From assembly GCA_038326025.1 (NCBI GenBank), contig JBBQJP010000003.1, forward strand, positions 67,462 to 131,461: a DNA stretch of 64,000 bases, read 5' to 3'. A program made the position numbers and the translations under genes. The notes beneath the pieces were generated by a model. That model was not told where the DNA came from. It saw only the letters and a list, made by a program, of their open reading frames with translations, and did no database searches. Below are positions 18,313-26,889 of this stretch, one piece after another. Source of the stretch: CAISIP01 sp038326025 (GTDB lineage: Bacteria > Pseudomonadota > Gammaproteobacteria > Burkholderiales > Burkholderiaceae_C). Positions within the stretch are counted from its first letter, which is position 1. Each line of letters starts with the position of its first letter.

Positions 18313-20657
18313 GACTCCGCCCTCGTCGGCACCAGGATCTCGCGCTGGCCGCTGCCGCTCATCGCGCTGACCAGGCCCGCCTTCTCCATGTCCTCGACCA
18401 GCCGGGCCGCGCGGTTGTAGCCGATTTTCAGGTGGCGCTGCACCAAAGAAATACTGGCCTTGCGATTCTTGAGAACGACTTCGACTGCCTGGTCGTACAT
18501 CGGGTCCTTCTCGCCACCGTTGCCCGGCTCGCCCACGCCGTCAGACTCGCCGTCGACTGTGCCGCCTTCGAGCACGCCTTCGATGTAATTGGGCGCGCCC
18601 TGCGACTTGAGATAGTTGACAACGCGATGCACCTCTTCGTCGCTGACAAAGGCGCCATGCACACGGATCGGCAATCCGGTACCGCTGGGCAGGTACAACA
18701 TGTCGCCCATACCCAGCAGGGCCTCCGCGCCCATCTGGTCCAGGATGGTCCGACTGTCGATCTTGCTGCTGACCTGAAACGCAATGCGGGTTGGAATATT
18801 GGCCTTGATCAGCCCGGTGATCACATCCACGCTGGGGCGCTGGGTGGCAAGGATCAGGTGAATGCCGGCAGCGCGCGCCTTTTGCGCCAAGCGGGCGATC
18901 AGTTCCTCAATCTTCTTGCCCACCACCATCATCAGGTCGGCCAACTCGTCGATCACGACCACGATATGGGGCAGACGGTCGAGCGGTTCCGGCTCCTCGG
19001 GCGTGAGGCTGAACGGATTGGGGATCAGTTCGCCACGGGCCTTGGCCTCGTCCATCTTGGTGTTGTAGCCGGCCAGGTTGCGCACCCCCATCTTGCTCAG
19101 GAGTTTGTAGCGGCGCTCCATCTCGGCCACACACCAGGTCAGGCCATGGGCGGCCTGGCGCATGTCGGTCACGACCGGTGCAAGCAGATGCGGTATTCCT
19201 TCGTAGACCGACATCTCCAGCATCTTGGGGTCAATCATCAGCAGCCGCACGTCGCGCGCATCGGCCTTGTACAAGAGGCTCAGAATCATCGCGTTGATAC
19301 CCACCGACTTGCCCGAGCCGGTGGTTCCCGCCACCAGTACGTGAGGCATCTTGGCCAGGTCGACGACGATCGGATTGCCGACAATGTCCTTTCCCAGACC
19401 CATGGTCAGCATGGACTTGGCTTCGTTGTACACCCGCGAACCCAGAATCTCCGACAAACGGATGGACTGGCGCTTGGCGTTGGGCAACTCCAGCGCCATG
19501 TAGTTCTTGCCCGGAATCGTCTCCACCACCCGGATCGACACCAAACTCAGGCTGCGCGCCAGGTCCTTGGCCAGACCGACGATCTGCGATCCCTTGACGC
19601 CCACCGCCGGCTCGATCTCGTAGCGCGTGATAACGGGGCCGGGCAAGGCGAGAACGACCCAGACCTCGACACCGAAATCCTTGAGCTTCTTCTCGATCAT
19701 CCGGCTGGTCATGTCGAGCATCTCGGGCGACACGGTTTCCTGCCGTGCCTGCGCGGTGTCGAGCAGATCTACCTGCGGCAACTTGCTGTCGAGCATTTCG
19801 GCAAACAGCGGTTTCTGGCGCTCCTTGGCCACCCGATCACTTTTGGGAACCTCTAGCACAACCGGCTCAACTTGTATCGGAACCTGATGGTGTTCGCGGC
19901 TTTCGACCCGTTCTCCGGTCACCACCTCTTCACGTTCGCGGGCCGCGCGTTGGCCCACGGCCTTGTCCTGCACCACTTCGCGCTTCTTGCGACTGGCCTC
20001 GATACGGGTGTGCACGGCGGCGCCAATGCGTTCGGCCACGGTGCCCCAGGAAAAGCGAAACGCCAGCGCTGCACCGACCAGGCCAATCAGGATGGCCACC
20101 AGGCCGGAGCCGGCAAAACCGAGCCAGCGCAGTGCCAGGGGTCCGAGCATGGTGCCCAGGGCGCCGCCGCTGGCATCCGGCAAGCGCGCTTCAAAGCTGT
20201 ACATCCGCGTCCACTCCAGCATGCAACTGGCGGCCAGCAGCAGGGCGAGGCCCAACCAGAATGTGCCACGGCGATTCAACCAGGGATGGCGATCAGCCGA
20301 GGCATCGTCGGCCGACGTGGCCTGGGTGCCGTGGCGCAGCCAGGCCGCCAGACCGGACAACCAGGCGCGCAGGCCGATGGCCACCACCCACCAGACAGAG
20401 AAACCGAATAGGTAGTAACTTGCATCGGCCAGCCACGCCCCCAGACGCCCGGCGCGATTGGCCAGCGCCACGCCATGTCCGGACGTCGACCAGGCGGCGT
20501 CCTGGGGCGAATAGCTGAGCAGTGCCAGCAACCAGAAGCCCAGCACCAGCACACCGGCGAGCAAGGCCAGTTCAACCGCAAAGCGGCCCAATCCGGAAGG
20601 GGGGGAGCCCGGGCCGGTCGCCCGGGACGAGGTCAGGGTATCAAGAGAATAAGTCAT
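18309..20657 (-). CDS. ftsK: DNA translocase FtsK
   Basis: Septum-located DNA pump that clears chromosome termini during division. Four to five N-terminal transmembrane helices (residues about 25-215), a short linker (215-275), then the RecA-like motor with Walker A GTTGSGKSVG, Walker B HIVVVIDELADLMMVVG and the ATQRPSVDVITG motif, and the winged-helix gamma domain ASISLVQRHLKIGYNRAARLVEDM that reads KOPS sites. At 782 residues it has a much shorter linker than E. coli FtsK (1329), as usual for beta-proteobacteria. First gene of ftsK-lolA-rarA. Confidence 0.97.
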   Translation of the reverse strand: MTYSLDTLTSSRATGPGSPPSGLGRFAVELALLAGVLVLGFWLLALLSYSPQDAAWSTSGHGVALANRAGRLGAWLADASYYLFGFSVWWVVAIGLRAWLSGLAAWLRHGTQATSADDASADRHPWLNRRGTFWLGLALLLAASCMLEWTRMYSFEARLPDASGGALGTMLGPLALRWLGFAGSGLVAILIGLVGAALAFRFSWGTVAERIGAAVHTRIEASRKKREVVQDKAVGQRAAREREEVVTGERVESREHHQVPIQVEPVVLEVPKSDRVAKERQKPLFAEMLDSKLPQVDLLDTAQARQETVSPEMLDMTSRMIEKKLKDFGVEVWVVLALPGPVITRYEIEPAVGVKGSQIVGLAKDLARSLSLVSIRVVETIPGKNYMALELPNAKRQSIRLSEILGSRVYNEAKSMLTMGLGKDIVGNPIVVDLAKMPHVLVAGTTGSGKSVGINAMILSLLYKADARDVRLLMIDPKMLEMSVYEGIPHLLAPVVTDMRQAAHGLTWCVAEMERRYKLLSKMGVRNLAGYNTKMDEAKARGELIPNPFSLTPEEPEPLDRLPHIVVVIDELADLMMVVGKKIEELIARLAQKARAAGIHLILATQRPSVDVITGLIKANIPTRIAFQVSSKIDSRTILDQMGAEALLGMGDMLYLPSGTGLPIRVHGAFVSDEEVHRVVNYLKSQGAPNYIEGVLEGGTVDGESDGVGEPGNGGEKDPMYDQAVEVVLKNRKASISLVQRHLKIGYNRAARLVEDMEKAGLVSAMSGSGQREILVPTRAES

Positions 20658-20721
20658 GCAAACGCCATTTGCCGTGAGCTTACCCCAAGCGCAGATCGGC
20701 TTGCACCGGCATCAGAGGGTC

Positions 20722-21396
20722 TCAGCGTGGCTTGAAACGTCGATCCTTGACCAGCAGACTGCCGTCCTCGCGCGTCTCGATGAAGCCCTGCTCCTCGAAA
20801 TCCTTCATCACACGGCTGACCATTTCACGCGATGCACCCACCATCTTGGCGATGTCCTGGCGGGAGATCTTGTCGCGGATCAGGCGCACGTTGTTTTCAT
20901 CAGCTGGAGCGGCTTCCATCAGAACGGCCGCGACCCGGCCATACACATTCATCAGCGCCAGCGACTCGATCTTGCGGTCAGCACTGCGCAGGCGCGACAC
21001 CAGACCCCGCATCACGGCGCTGACGGTAGACGTGTTCTCCAGCAGGCAGCGCGTGAATTCGGCGCCATTGAGCACCAGCGCATCCGTCTGGACCTCGGCT
21101 TCGACTGATGCCGAATGCGGCTCATGGTCGATCAGGCTCATTTCGCCCACATAGTCACCCGGATGCATGGTGGCCAGGATGACCTCGCGATCGCGGTGAT
21201 CGGTGACCACCACCCGGGCTCGGCCGGCCAGGATAATGAACAAAGATTCACAATTTTTTCCCTGTTCGACAAGGAATTCGCCTCGCTTGAAGCGCCGCTT
21301 CGCCACAGCCCCGGCCAGCAGTTCCGCCTGGGCAGGGGTCAGCATGGCAAACAGCGGGACACGTCGTATCAGATCCAAATTGCTCAACATCGACAT
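20722..21396 (-). CDS. Crp/Fnr family transcriptional regulator
   Basis: 224-residue cyclic-nucleotide-binding-domain regulator. The CNB fold (residues 12-125) includes EFLVEQGKNCESLFIILAGRARV and MHPGDYVGEMSLIDHEPHSASVEAE. The winged HTH is ISRQDIAKMVGASREMVSRVMKDFEEQGFI. The N-terminal cysteines needed for an Fnr iron-sulfur cluster are absent, so it is not Fnr itself. The PGDYVGEMSLID segment resembles the cAMP-binding FGE(L)xLI loop, but effector identity is unproven. Divergent from trxB; a dyad in the shared gap (21477-21492) is a possible target. Its 64-bp distance from ftsK makes cotranscription possible. Confidence 0.9.
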   Translation of the reverse strand: MSMLSNLDLIRRVPLFAMLTPAQAELLAGAVAKRRFKRGEFLVEQGKNCESLFIILAGRARVVVTDHRDREVILATMHPGDYVGEMSLIDHEPHSASVEAEVQTDALVLNGAEFTRCLLENTSTVSAVMRGLVSRLRSADRKIESLALMNVYGRVAAVLMEAAPADENNVRLIRDKISRQDIAKMVGASREMVSRVMKDFEEQGFIETREDGSLLVKDRRFKPR

Positions 21397-21476
21397 CCGG
21401 GGTTCCTCAAGGGTATGGGCCGCTTCCTACAATCGGGGCTGGCGATAACGAACCTTTGTGTATTTGGCGCCTTTGT

Positions 21477-21492
21477 TCACATCATATTGTGA
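21477..21492. promoter_or_regulatory. Dyad TCACA-N6-TGTGA between the Crp-like gene and trxB
   Basis: A perfect 5-bp inverted repeat, TCACA..TGTGA, in the divergent 177-bp gap. It uses the same half-sites as the Crp consensus (TGTGA-N6-TCACA) but in inverted order, so it may be recognised by a different factor or by the adjacent regulator. Chance occurrence cannot be excluded. Confidence 0.35.
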
Positions 21493-21573
21493 GCGATTCC
21501 ATCGCTTGCGGGTTCAAGGGGTCGTCGGCAAAACCCCACACCGTCTTTGACGCACTCAACCATTCTGCTCACC

Positions 21574-22524
21574 ATGACAACCAACAAACATGCGAAAGTT
21601 CTTATCCTGGGCTCAGGACCGGCCGGCTACTCCGCCGCAGTTTACGCTGCCAGGGCCAACCTCCAACCCATGCTGATCACCGGCATCGCGCAGGGCGGCC
21701 AATTGATGACGACGACCGACGTCGACAACTGGCCCGCCGATTTTGCCGGTGTACAGGGTCCGGAACTGATGCAGCGATTCCAACAGCATGCTGAGCGCTT
21801 CAACACCGACATCGTGTTCGACCATGTCAACAAGGTCGACCTGTCCAAGAGACCGTTCACACTCACTGGCGACAGTGGCAGCTACACCTGTGATGCGCTG
21901 ATCATCGCCACCGGGGCTTCGGCCATGTACCTGGGGCTGCCCTCAGAGACCGCGTTCATGGGCAAAGGCGTCTCGGGCTGCGCCACCTGCGACGGATTCT
22001 TCTACCGCGACCAGGTGGTCTGCGTGGTGGGTGGCGGCAACACCGCGGTCGAAGAAGCCTTGTATCTGTCGAACATCGCCAGCAAGGTCTACCTGGTACA
22101 TCGACGCGACAAGTTCAAGGCCGAAGCCATCCTGGTGGACAAGCTGATGGAGAAGGTCGCCGCCGGCAAGATCGAGCTCAAGCTCCACCGTACGCTGGAC
22201 GAAGTGCTGGGCGATACCTCGGGCGTGACCGGTGTTCGGCTCGCAAGCACCACCGACGGCAGCAAGGAGGAGATTGCGTTGACGGGTTGCTTCATCGCCA
22301 TCGGTCACGCGCCCAATACCGACATTTTCCAGGATCAGCTGGAAATGGTTGGCGGATACATCGTGACCCAGTCCGGCCTAAAAGGCATGGCCACGATGAC
22401 CAGCGTGCCGGGTGTTTTTGCGGCTGGCGACGTGCAGGACCATGTCTACCGACAAGCAATCACAAGTGCGGGAACCGGTTGCATGGCGGCATTGGATGCA
22501 CAGCGTTTTCTTGAGCAGAATTGA
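21574..22524 (+). CDS. trxB: Thioredoxin reductase
   Basis: Flavoprotein that uses NADPH to reduce thioredoxin in the cytosol. The FAD-binding GSGPAGYSAAVYAAR opens the chain, followed by the redox-active CATC in GCATCDGFFYRDQ, the NADPH motif GGGNTAVEEALYLS and the C-terminal FAD motif VFAAGDVQDHVYRQA. 316 residues. The start is ATG 21574 (MTTNKHAKV); a start at 21547 would add nine non-conserved residues. Its stop lies 31 bp upstream of the rpmB -10 box. Confidence 0.97.
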   Translation: MTTNKHAKVLILGSGPAGYSAAVYAARANLQPMLITGIAQGGQLMTTTDVDNWPADFAGVQGPELMQRFQQHAERFNTDIVFDHVNKVDLSKRPFTLTGDSGSYTCDALIIATGASAMYLGLPSETAFMGKGVSGCATCDGFFYRDQVVCVVGGGNTAVEEALYLSNIASKVYLVHRRDKFKAEAILVDKLMEKVAAGKIELKLHRTLDEVLGDTSGVTGVRLASTTDGSKEEIALTGCFIAIGHAPNTDIFQDQLEMVGGYIVTQSGLKGMATMTSVPGVFAAGDVQDHVYRQAITSAGTGCMAALDAQRFLEQN

Positions 22525-22554
22525 CGCTGCTTCGGGAATCTCTCGCATTGCTCC

Positions 22555-22560
22555 TATAAT
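22555..22560 (+). promoter_or_regulatory. Promoter -10 box (TATAAT) of rpmB-rpmG
   Basis: A perfect TATAAT follows the trxB stop by 30 bp. The -35 is weak: TTCGGG at 22531-22536 has an 18-bp spacing, while the better TTGACG at 22521 is 28 bp away. The distance to rpmB leaves a leader of about 160 nt, long enough for the structures described next. Confidence 0.6.
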
Positions 22561-22578
22561 GGCGGGCTTTACCAAAAA

Positions 22579-22636
22579 CTCCCCTTGTTGGGGAGCCGGC
22601 GGTAGAACTCGAGTTACCGCCACCGCAAAGGTGGCG
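22579..22636 (+). promoter_or_regulatory. Structured 5' leader of rpmB-rpmG with alternative hairpins
   Basis: Three stems are visible. Stem 1: CTCCCC/GGGGAG with loop TTGTT (22579-22595). Stem 2: GGCGGT (22598-22603) with ACCGCC (22616-22621), capped by AACTC/GAGTT. Stem 3: CGCCACC/GGTGGCG around GCAAA (22618-22636). Stems 2 and 3 share 22618-22621 and exclude each other. Such leaders can mediate ribosomal-protein feedback; that role is inferred. The start codon lies about 90 nt downstream. Confidence 0.5.
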
Positions 22637-22727
22637 AGGTGCGGCGAAAGCTGTTAACAAGGTGCGGGACACAAGGCAGACGAAACGTTTGTCAGGCTGT
22701 CACCACACCGATCAATGGAGTGTCCAA

Positions 22728-22961
22728 ATGGCACGCGTATGTGAAGTAACGGGCAAAGGCCCGATGACCGGAAACAATGTTTCCCACGCCAACAACCGGA
22801 CCAAGCGCCGGTTTCTCCCCAATCTCCAGTACCGCCGGTTCTGGGTCGAGACCGAAAACCGCTGGGTTCGCTTGCGGGTTTCCAGCGCTGCTTTGCGCTT
22901 GATCGACAAGAACGGCATTGAGTCCGTGCTGGCAGATATGCGCGCACGGGGTCAGGCCTGA
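22728..22961 (+). CDS. rpmB: 50S ribosomal protein L28
   Basis: 77-residue L28, large-subunit protein. It begins MARVCEVTGKGPMTGNNVSH and contains the usual basic ANNRTKRRFLPNLQ stretch. Start ATG 22728 follows GGAG four codons earlier (ATGGAGTGTCCAAATGG context). It is the beta-proteobacterial form without the zinc cysteines of the alternative paralog (a single Cys is present). The rpmB-rpmG pair is cotranscribed, 80 bp apart. Confidence 0.98.
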   Translation: MARVCEVTGKGPMTGNNVSHANNRTKRRFLPNLQYRRFWVETENRWVRLRVSSAALRLIDKNGIESVLADMRARGQA

Positions 22962-23041
22962 TTATTTGCGGCTTTGTTGCGGTCCACGGGCGCCAAGGCG
23001 CTGATTACCGCACTGCAACCCACTGATTGAAGGAAAACGTT

Positions 23042-23212
23042 ATGGCTACCAAAGGCACTCGCGAGAAGATCAAGCTGGAATCCACTGCTGGAACCGGCCA
23101 CTTCTACACCACCAGCAAGAACAAGAAGACCATGCCCGAGAAGATGCTGATCAAGAAATTTGATCCAAAAGCTCGCAAGCATGTGGATTACAAGGAAATC
23201 AAGCTGAAGTAA
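23042..23212 (+). CDS. rpmG: 50S ribosomal protein L33
   Basis: 56-residue L33 starting MATKGTREKIKLESTAGTGH and ending YKEIKLK. It is the cysteine-free (C-) form, with TSKNKKTMPEKMLIKKFDP. An AAGGAAAACGTT stretch precedes the ATG at 23042. It ends 24 bp before an intrinsic terminator. Confidence 0.98.
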   Translation: MATKGTREKIKLESTAGTGHFYTTSKNKKTMPEKMLIKKFDPKARKHVDYKEIKLK

Positions 23213-23235
23213 TCAGCTTGAGTCCGTGATTCCAG

Positions 23236-23261
23236 AGCCCGGCCCTGCCGGGCTTTTTTTC
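23236..23261 (+). terminator. Intrinsic terminator of rpmB-rpmG
   Basis: AGCCCGGC and GCCGGGCT pair around a 3-base loop (CCT), followed directly by a run of T (TTTTTTT). Confidence 0.93.
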
Positions 23262-23440
23262 GTCCGTACACAGCGCAGGCCCGTCCCCGTTATCAATTGA
23301 AGACGCCTGCGCGGCCGACTCACTTTTGACTCGCCCAGCCGAAGTGGCGTTTAGGGTTGCCGTGAAGCCTGTGCACTAAGCCCGGCAACACCTGATCCTA
23401 GACAGACCCAAGGGCCGCCCCACCCCGAATCAACGCCCAC

Positions 23441-23467
23441 AAAAAAGCCCGGTCGAGACCGGGCTTT
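23441..23467 (-). terminator. Intrinsic terminator of the desaturase gene
   Basis: On the minus strand, AAAGCCCGGTC pairs with GACCGGGCTTT and is followed by TTTTTT (A-run 23441-23446 on the plus strand), 25 bp beyond the desaturase stop. Between this and the rpmG terminator (23262-23440) I see nothing recognisable. Confidence 0.9.
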
Positions 23468-23491
23468 GATGTCACAAGCTTGTGACTGCGA

Positions 23492-24706
23492 TCAGGCCTT
23501 GGCAGCGCGCAACTGGTATGAGAAGTCGCGCAGGGCCGCAATGCCGCTGCTCTCTGCACGATGGCACCAAGCCTGCAGATCGCTGGCCAACTGCTCGCGT
23601 GATTGCGACCGGCTGAGCCACAGCTGGCGCAGTTCTTCGCGCATCGTCACCATCTTGTCCAGCACCGGATGGGCTGCACGGGCCAGTGCCAGTTTGGGTG
23701 CGGCAGCCGCAGGAACCTTGTCTTCATCGCGATGCAGCCAACGTTTGGCGGCAATCAGAACCGACACGTCACCCTTTTTCGCCTTGATAGTCGTAATTTC
23801 AGCCGCGCAAGCCTTGCGCAAGTTCTTGGCGTAACCCGCCATCATTTCGTAACGGTGGGCGATCAGCGCCTCCAGCGTCATTTCGTCGGCCACCGGACGG
23901 ATGCTGCCCAGTTCCAGTTTGGGTGGTGTCTTCTTGACGCGCGCCAAGCCGACCTTCTCAAGCAAGCTGATGTAGACCCAGCCGATGTCGAACTCGTAAG
24001 GCTTAACCGAGAACTTGGCCGACGTCGGATAGGTATGGTGGTTGTTGTGCAATTCCTCGCCACCAATCAGGATGCCCCAGGGCACGATATTGGTGCTGGC
24101 GTCCGCCGCCTCGAAGTTGCGATAACACCAGTAGTGGCCAATGCCATTGATCACGCCAGCTGCGGTGAACGGGATCCAGGCCATCTGCACTGCCCAGACA
24201 GCAAGACCGGCAGCGCCAAACAGCGCCAGATCCAGAACCATCATCAAGCCGACGCCTTGCCAGCTGAAACGGCTGTATACATTGCGCTCGACCCAGTCAT
24301 TCGGGCAGCCCTGGCTGTACTTCTTCAGGGTTTCCTGATTCTTGGACTCTGCACGGTACAACTCGGCACCTTGCCAGAACACCTTCTTGATGCCATGGGC
24401 CACAGGGCTATGCGGGTCTTCGATGGTCTCGCATTTGGCGTGGTGCTTGCGGTGGATGGACACCCACTCCTTGGTCACCTGGCCAGTGCCGATCCACAAC
24501 CAGAAACGGAAAAAATGTGCCGGAATCGCATGCAAGTCCATTGCACGGTGCGCTTGGTGGCGGTGCAGGTAAATAGTGACGCTGGCGATGGTGATGTGCG
24601 TAGTTGCCAAGGTGTAGAGAACGATCTCCCACCAGGACAAATTCAACAGCCCGTACGAAAGCCATTCAATAATGGCATTCAAAACAGACCAGTCAGGTAG
24701 CAACAT
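23492..24706 (-). CDS. Membrane fatty-acid (acyl-CoA delta-9-type) desaturase
   Basis: Di-iron integral membrane desaturase that introduces a cis double bond into saturated acyl chains. The three histidine boxes are present: HRHQAH (residues about 41-46), HRKHH, and HNNHH (within EELHNNHHTYPTSAKFS), with hydrophobic segments between. The C-terminal region beyond the last box is long and soluble, with a coiled helical stretch to the end; total 404 residues, about 100 more than the shortest relatives. The start ATG 24706 (MLLPDWSVL) has GAGAGA upstream. Product likely regulates membrane fluidity. Confidence 0.88.
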   Translation of the reverse strand: MLLPDWSVLNAIIEWLSYGLLNLSWWEIVLYTLATTHITIASVTIYLHRHQAHRAMDLHAIPAHFFRFWLWIGTGQVTKEWVSIHRKHHAKCETIEDPHSPVAHGIKKVFWQGAELYRAESKNQETLKKYSQGCPNDWVERNVYSRFSWQGVGLMMVLDLALFGAAGLAVWAVQMAWIPFTAAGVINGIGHYWCYRNFEAADASTNIVPWGILIGGEELHNNHHTYPTSAKFSVKPYEFDIGWVYISLLEKVGLARVKKTPPKLELGSIRPVADEMTLEALIAHRYEMMAGYAKNLRKACAAEITTIKAKKGDVSVLIAAKRWLHRDEDKVPAAAAPKLALARAAHPVLDKMVTMREELRQLWLSRSQSREQLASDLQAWCHRAESSGIAALRDFSYQLRAAKA

Positions 24707-24849
24707 AGTTATCGTCTCTCTCGTGAAAGGGGAAAAGGCAGGGCCTGGCACTCGCGCCCCGTAGCATCCCGCATTTTATGGCGTTATGCGAGTTTTGGCC
24801 ATGACTTATCTCAATTCAGGCCAAAAAGCAGCAACTCAAGCCATCGCGC

Positions 24850-26121
24850 TTACTTTTTTTGCCAAACCGCAGCAAAAAATCCATCTACCTTATGTCGATG
24901 CGGCCACAAACGCAGCTGCGAAGCTGTGTTCTCGCCTCCGCGACATAGGGTTTCTACCTGCGGGACCTTCTGTGCGCCGAGGATTTCGGCCACGTCCAGC
25001 GGCTCGAAATCCGGATTCTGTTCGGAGAACTGACGCGCGACCTGTTCGTTTTCTTCCTCTAGCAAGCTGCATGTTGCATAAACGAGACGCCCGCCCGGTT
25101 TTAGCAGCCGGGATGCGCTCTGCACAATCAGCAGTTGCAGTGCCGCCATCTGCGCCACGACTTCCGCGCTCTGGCGCCATTTCAGATCCGGGTTGCGACG
25201 CAAGGTACCCAAGCCGGAACACGGCGCATCGATCAGCACCCTGTCGATCTTGCCAGCGAGTCGTTTGATCCGCTCATCACGCTCATGGCTGATGGCCACC
25301 GGATGCACATTGGACAGGCCACTGCGCGCCAACCGCGGCTTGAGCGCATCGAGCCGATGCGCCGACGTGTCAAAGGCATACAGACGACCGGTACTGCGCA
25401 TCGCCGCGCCCAGCGCCAGCGTCTTGCCGCCGGCGCCGGCACAAAAGTCGACCACCATCTCGCCACGATGGGCATCCACCAGCAGTGCCAGCAGTTGAGA
25501 CCCCTCGTCCTGAACCTCGAAATCGCCGCGCACAAAGGCATCCAACCGGGTCAGATTGGTTTTTTCCGCGACCCGCAAGCCCCATGGCGAATACGGCGTC
25601 GGAACCGCGCGTACGTTATGCCGTGCGAGTTCCTTCACCACATCCTCGCGTTTGGCCTTGAACGAATTCACCCGCAGGTCCAGCGAGCCCGGCTCGGCCA
25701 GGCTTTGGGCCAGGGGCCAGAACTCGGCACCCACTTCCTTCTTGAGCCTGTCCGCCAGCCAATCAGGCAAATTGTGGCGATGACGGTCCATCAACTCTTC
25801 AGGACGCACTTGCGCGCAGGCGGTGAACCAGGTTTTCTCCTGGTCATTGAGTGCCCCGAAAAGGAACTCGCGCTCCCCATGAAAGCCCAGAATGGCCAGA
25901 CGTCGGGCCTTGGATCCGCTGCCCGATGGCGCAAGATGCTCAAAAAACTGCTTCTTACGCATCACGTTGTACACCGACTCGGTCAGCGTTGCGCGCTCGC
26001 GCGGCCCCAGAGACCGATGTTCACGAAAAAAGCGGCCAACCACCGCGTCAGCCGGATGGTCGAACTTCAGGACCAGCGTCAACAGATCGGTACAGGCTTG
26101 TAATAAGGGGGCAGGATGCAT
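24850..26121 (-). CDS. RsmB/NOP family rRNA cytosine-C5 methyltransferase
   Basis: SAM-dependent RNA methyltransferase (423 residues). A small helical NusB-like N-terminal domain (residues 1-75) precedes the catalytic domain. The latter shows VQDEGSQLLALLV, the SAM loop DFCAGAGGKTLALGA, motif IV DAPCSGLGTLRRNPDLKW and the catalytic-cysteine motif VYATCSLLEEEN, as in RsmB (m5C967 of 16S rRNA). I choose ATG 26121 (MHPAPLLQ); a start at 26169 adds 16 residues. Site specificity cannot be assigned from sequence alone, so no symbol is given. It lies between purN and the desaturase, not next to fmt as in E. coli. Confidence 0.88.
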   Translation of the reverse strand: MHPAPLLQACTDLLTLVLKFDHPADAVVGRFFREHRSLGPRERATLTESVYNVMRKKQFFEHLAPSGSGSKARRLAILGFHGEREFLFGALNDQEKTWFTACAQVRPEELMDRHRHNLPDWLADRLKKEVGAEFWPLAQSLAEPGSLDLRVNSFKAKREDVVKELARHNVRAVPTPYSPWGLRVAEKTNLTRLDAFVRGDFEVQDEGSQLLALLVDAHRGEMVVDFCAGAGGKTLALGAAMRSTGRLYAFDTSAHRLDALKPRLARSGLSNVHPVAISHERDERIKRLAGKIDRVLIDAPCSGLGTLRRNPDLKWRQSAEVVAQMAALQLLIVQSASRLLKPGGRLVYATCSLLEEENEQVARQFSEQNPDFEPLDVAEILGAQKVPQVETLCRGGENTASQLRLWPHRHKVDGFFAAVWQKK

Positions 26122-26188
26122 GCCGGATTGTCCCATGCGGCCCCAGCCAGGAAGAGACTTGCCGGCCAATTCCCCGCGTCAGGCGACC

Positions 26189-26779
26189 TCAGCGCTGCAA
26201 CAAGGCAGCAATCGCCCGTGGATACATCAGATGCTCCTGGCTCACTACCCGCGCAGCCAGACTCTGCGCCGTGTCGCCCTCGAGCACCGGAACCACGGCC
26301 TGAGCCAGGATCGGCCCTTCGTCGAGTAGCTCCGTGACCATGTGCACGCTGGCACCCGCCACCTTGCAACCGGCATCCAATGCACGTTGATGGGTATGCA
26401 GGCCCGTGAAAGCCGGCAACAGTGACGGATGGATATTCACCAGCCGCCCGGCATAACGCGCGACGAACTCCTGCGTCAGAACACGCATGAAACCGGCCAG
26501 CACCACCAGTGCGGGTTGGCCCTGTGGGTCGTGGCTGTCGATTTTTTCGGCAAGCGCTGCGTCAAACTGACTGCGGTCGGCAAATTGGCGGTGATCCAGC
26601 GCGTCGGTGGCGATACCCAGGTCACGCGCGATGACCAGCCCCCCCGCGTCAGGGCGATTGCTGATGACTGCGGCAACCCGCGCCTGAAAGCGGGTCTGCC
26701 AGCCATCACGCTGCGCCACGCGAACGATGCTGGCCATGTTCGAGCCGCCACCGGAGATCAGGATCACGATGTTCTTCAT
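26189..26779 (-). CDS. purN: Phosphoribosylglycinamide formyltransferase
   Basis: GAR transformylase of purine biosynthesis, using 10-formyl-THF. N-terminal MKNIVILISGGGSNMASIV forms the phosphate loop. The conserved formyl-THF site reads VVLAGFMRVLTQEFVARYAGRLVNIHPSLLPAF, with the HPSLLP motif, then GASVHMVTELLDEGPILAQAVV with the catalytic Asp. 196 residues. It is divergent from the acyl-CoA dehydrogenase genes and 67 bp upstream of the methyltransferase gene. Confidence 0.96.
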   Translation of the reverse strand: MKNIVILISGGGSNMASIVRVAQRDGWQTRFQARVAAVISNRPDAGGLVIARDLGIATDALDHRQFADRSQFDAALAEKIDSHDPQGQPALVVLAGFMRVLTQEFVARYAGRLVNIHPSLLPAFTGLHTHQRALDAGCKVAGASVHMVTELLDEGPILAQAVVPVLEGDTAQSLAARVVSQEHLMYPRAIAALLQR

Positions 26780-26889
26780 AAGTTGAAAATTATCGCTGGC
26801 CGCCGATTCGCATCGACCATGTCACAGTTCGGACAGGGCGCCGCGCACGATCGTGCTACAACCCATGACTGCCTGTTTGGAGACACTTT

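Noticed and set aside
21397..21573. Possible small RNA in the crp-trxB gap
   Set aside because: No promoter-terminator pair or stable hairpin with a T-tract is visible.
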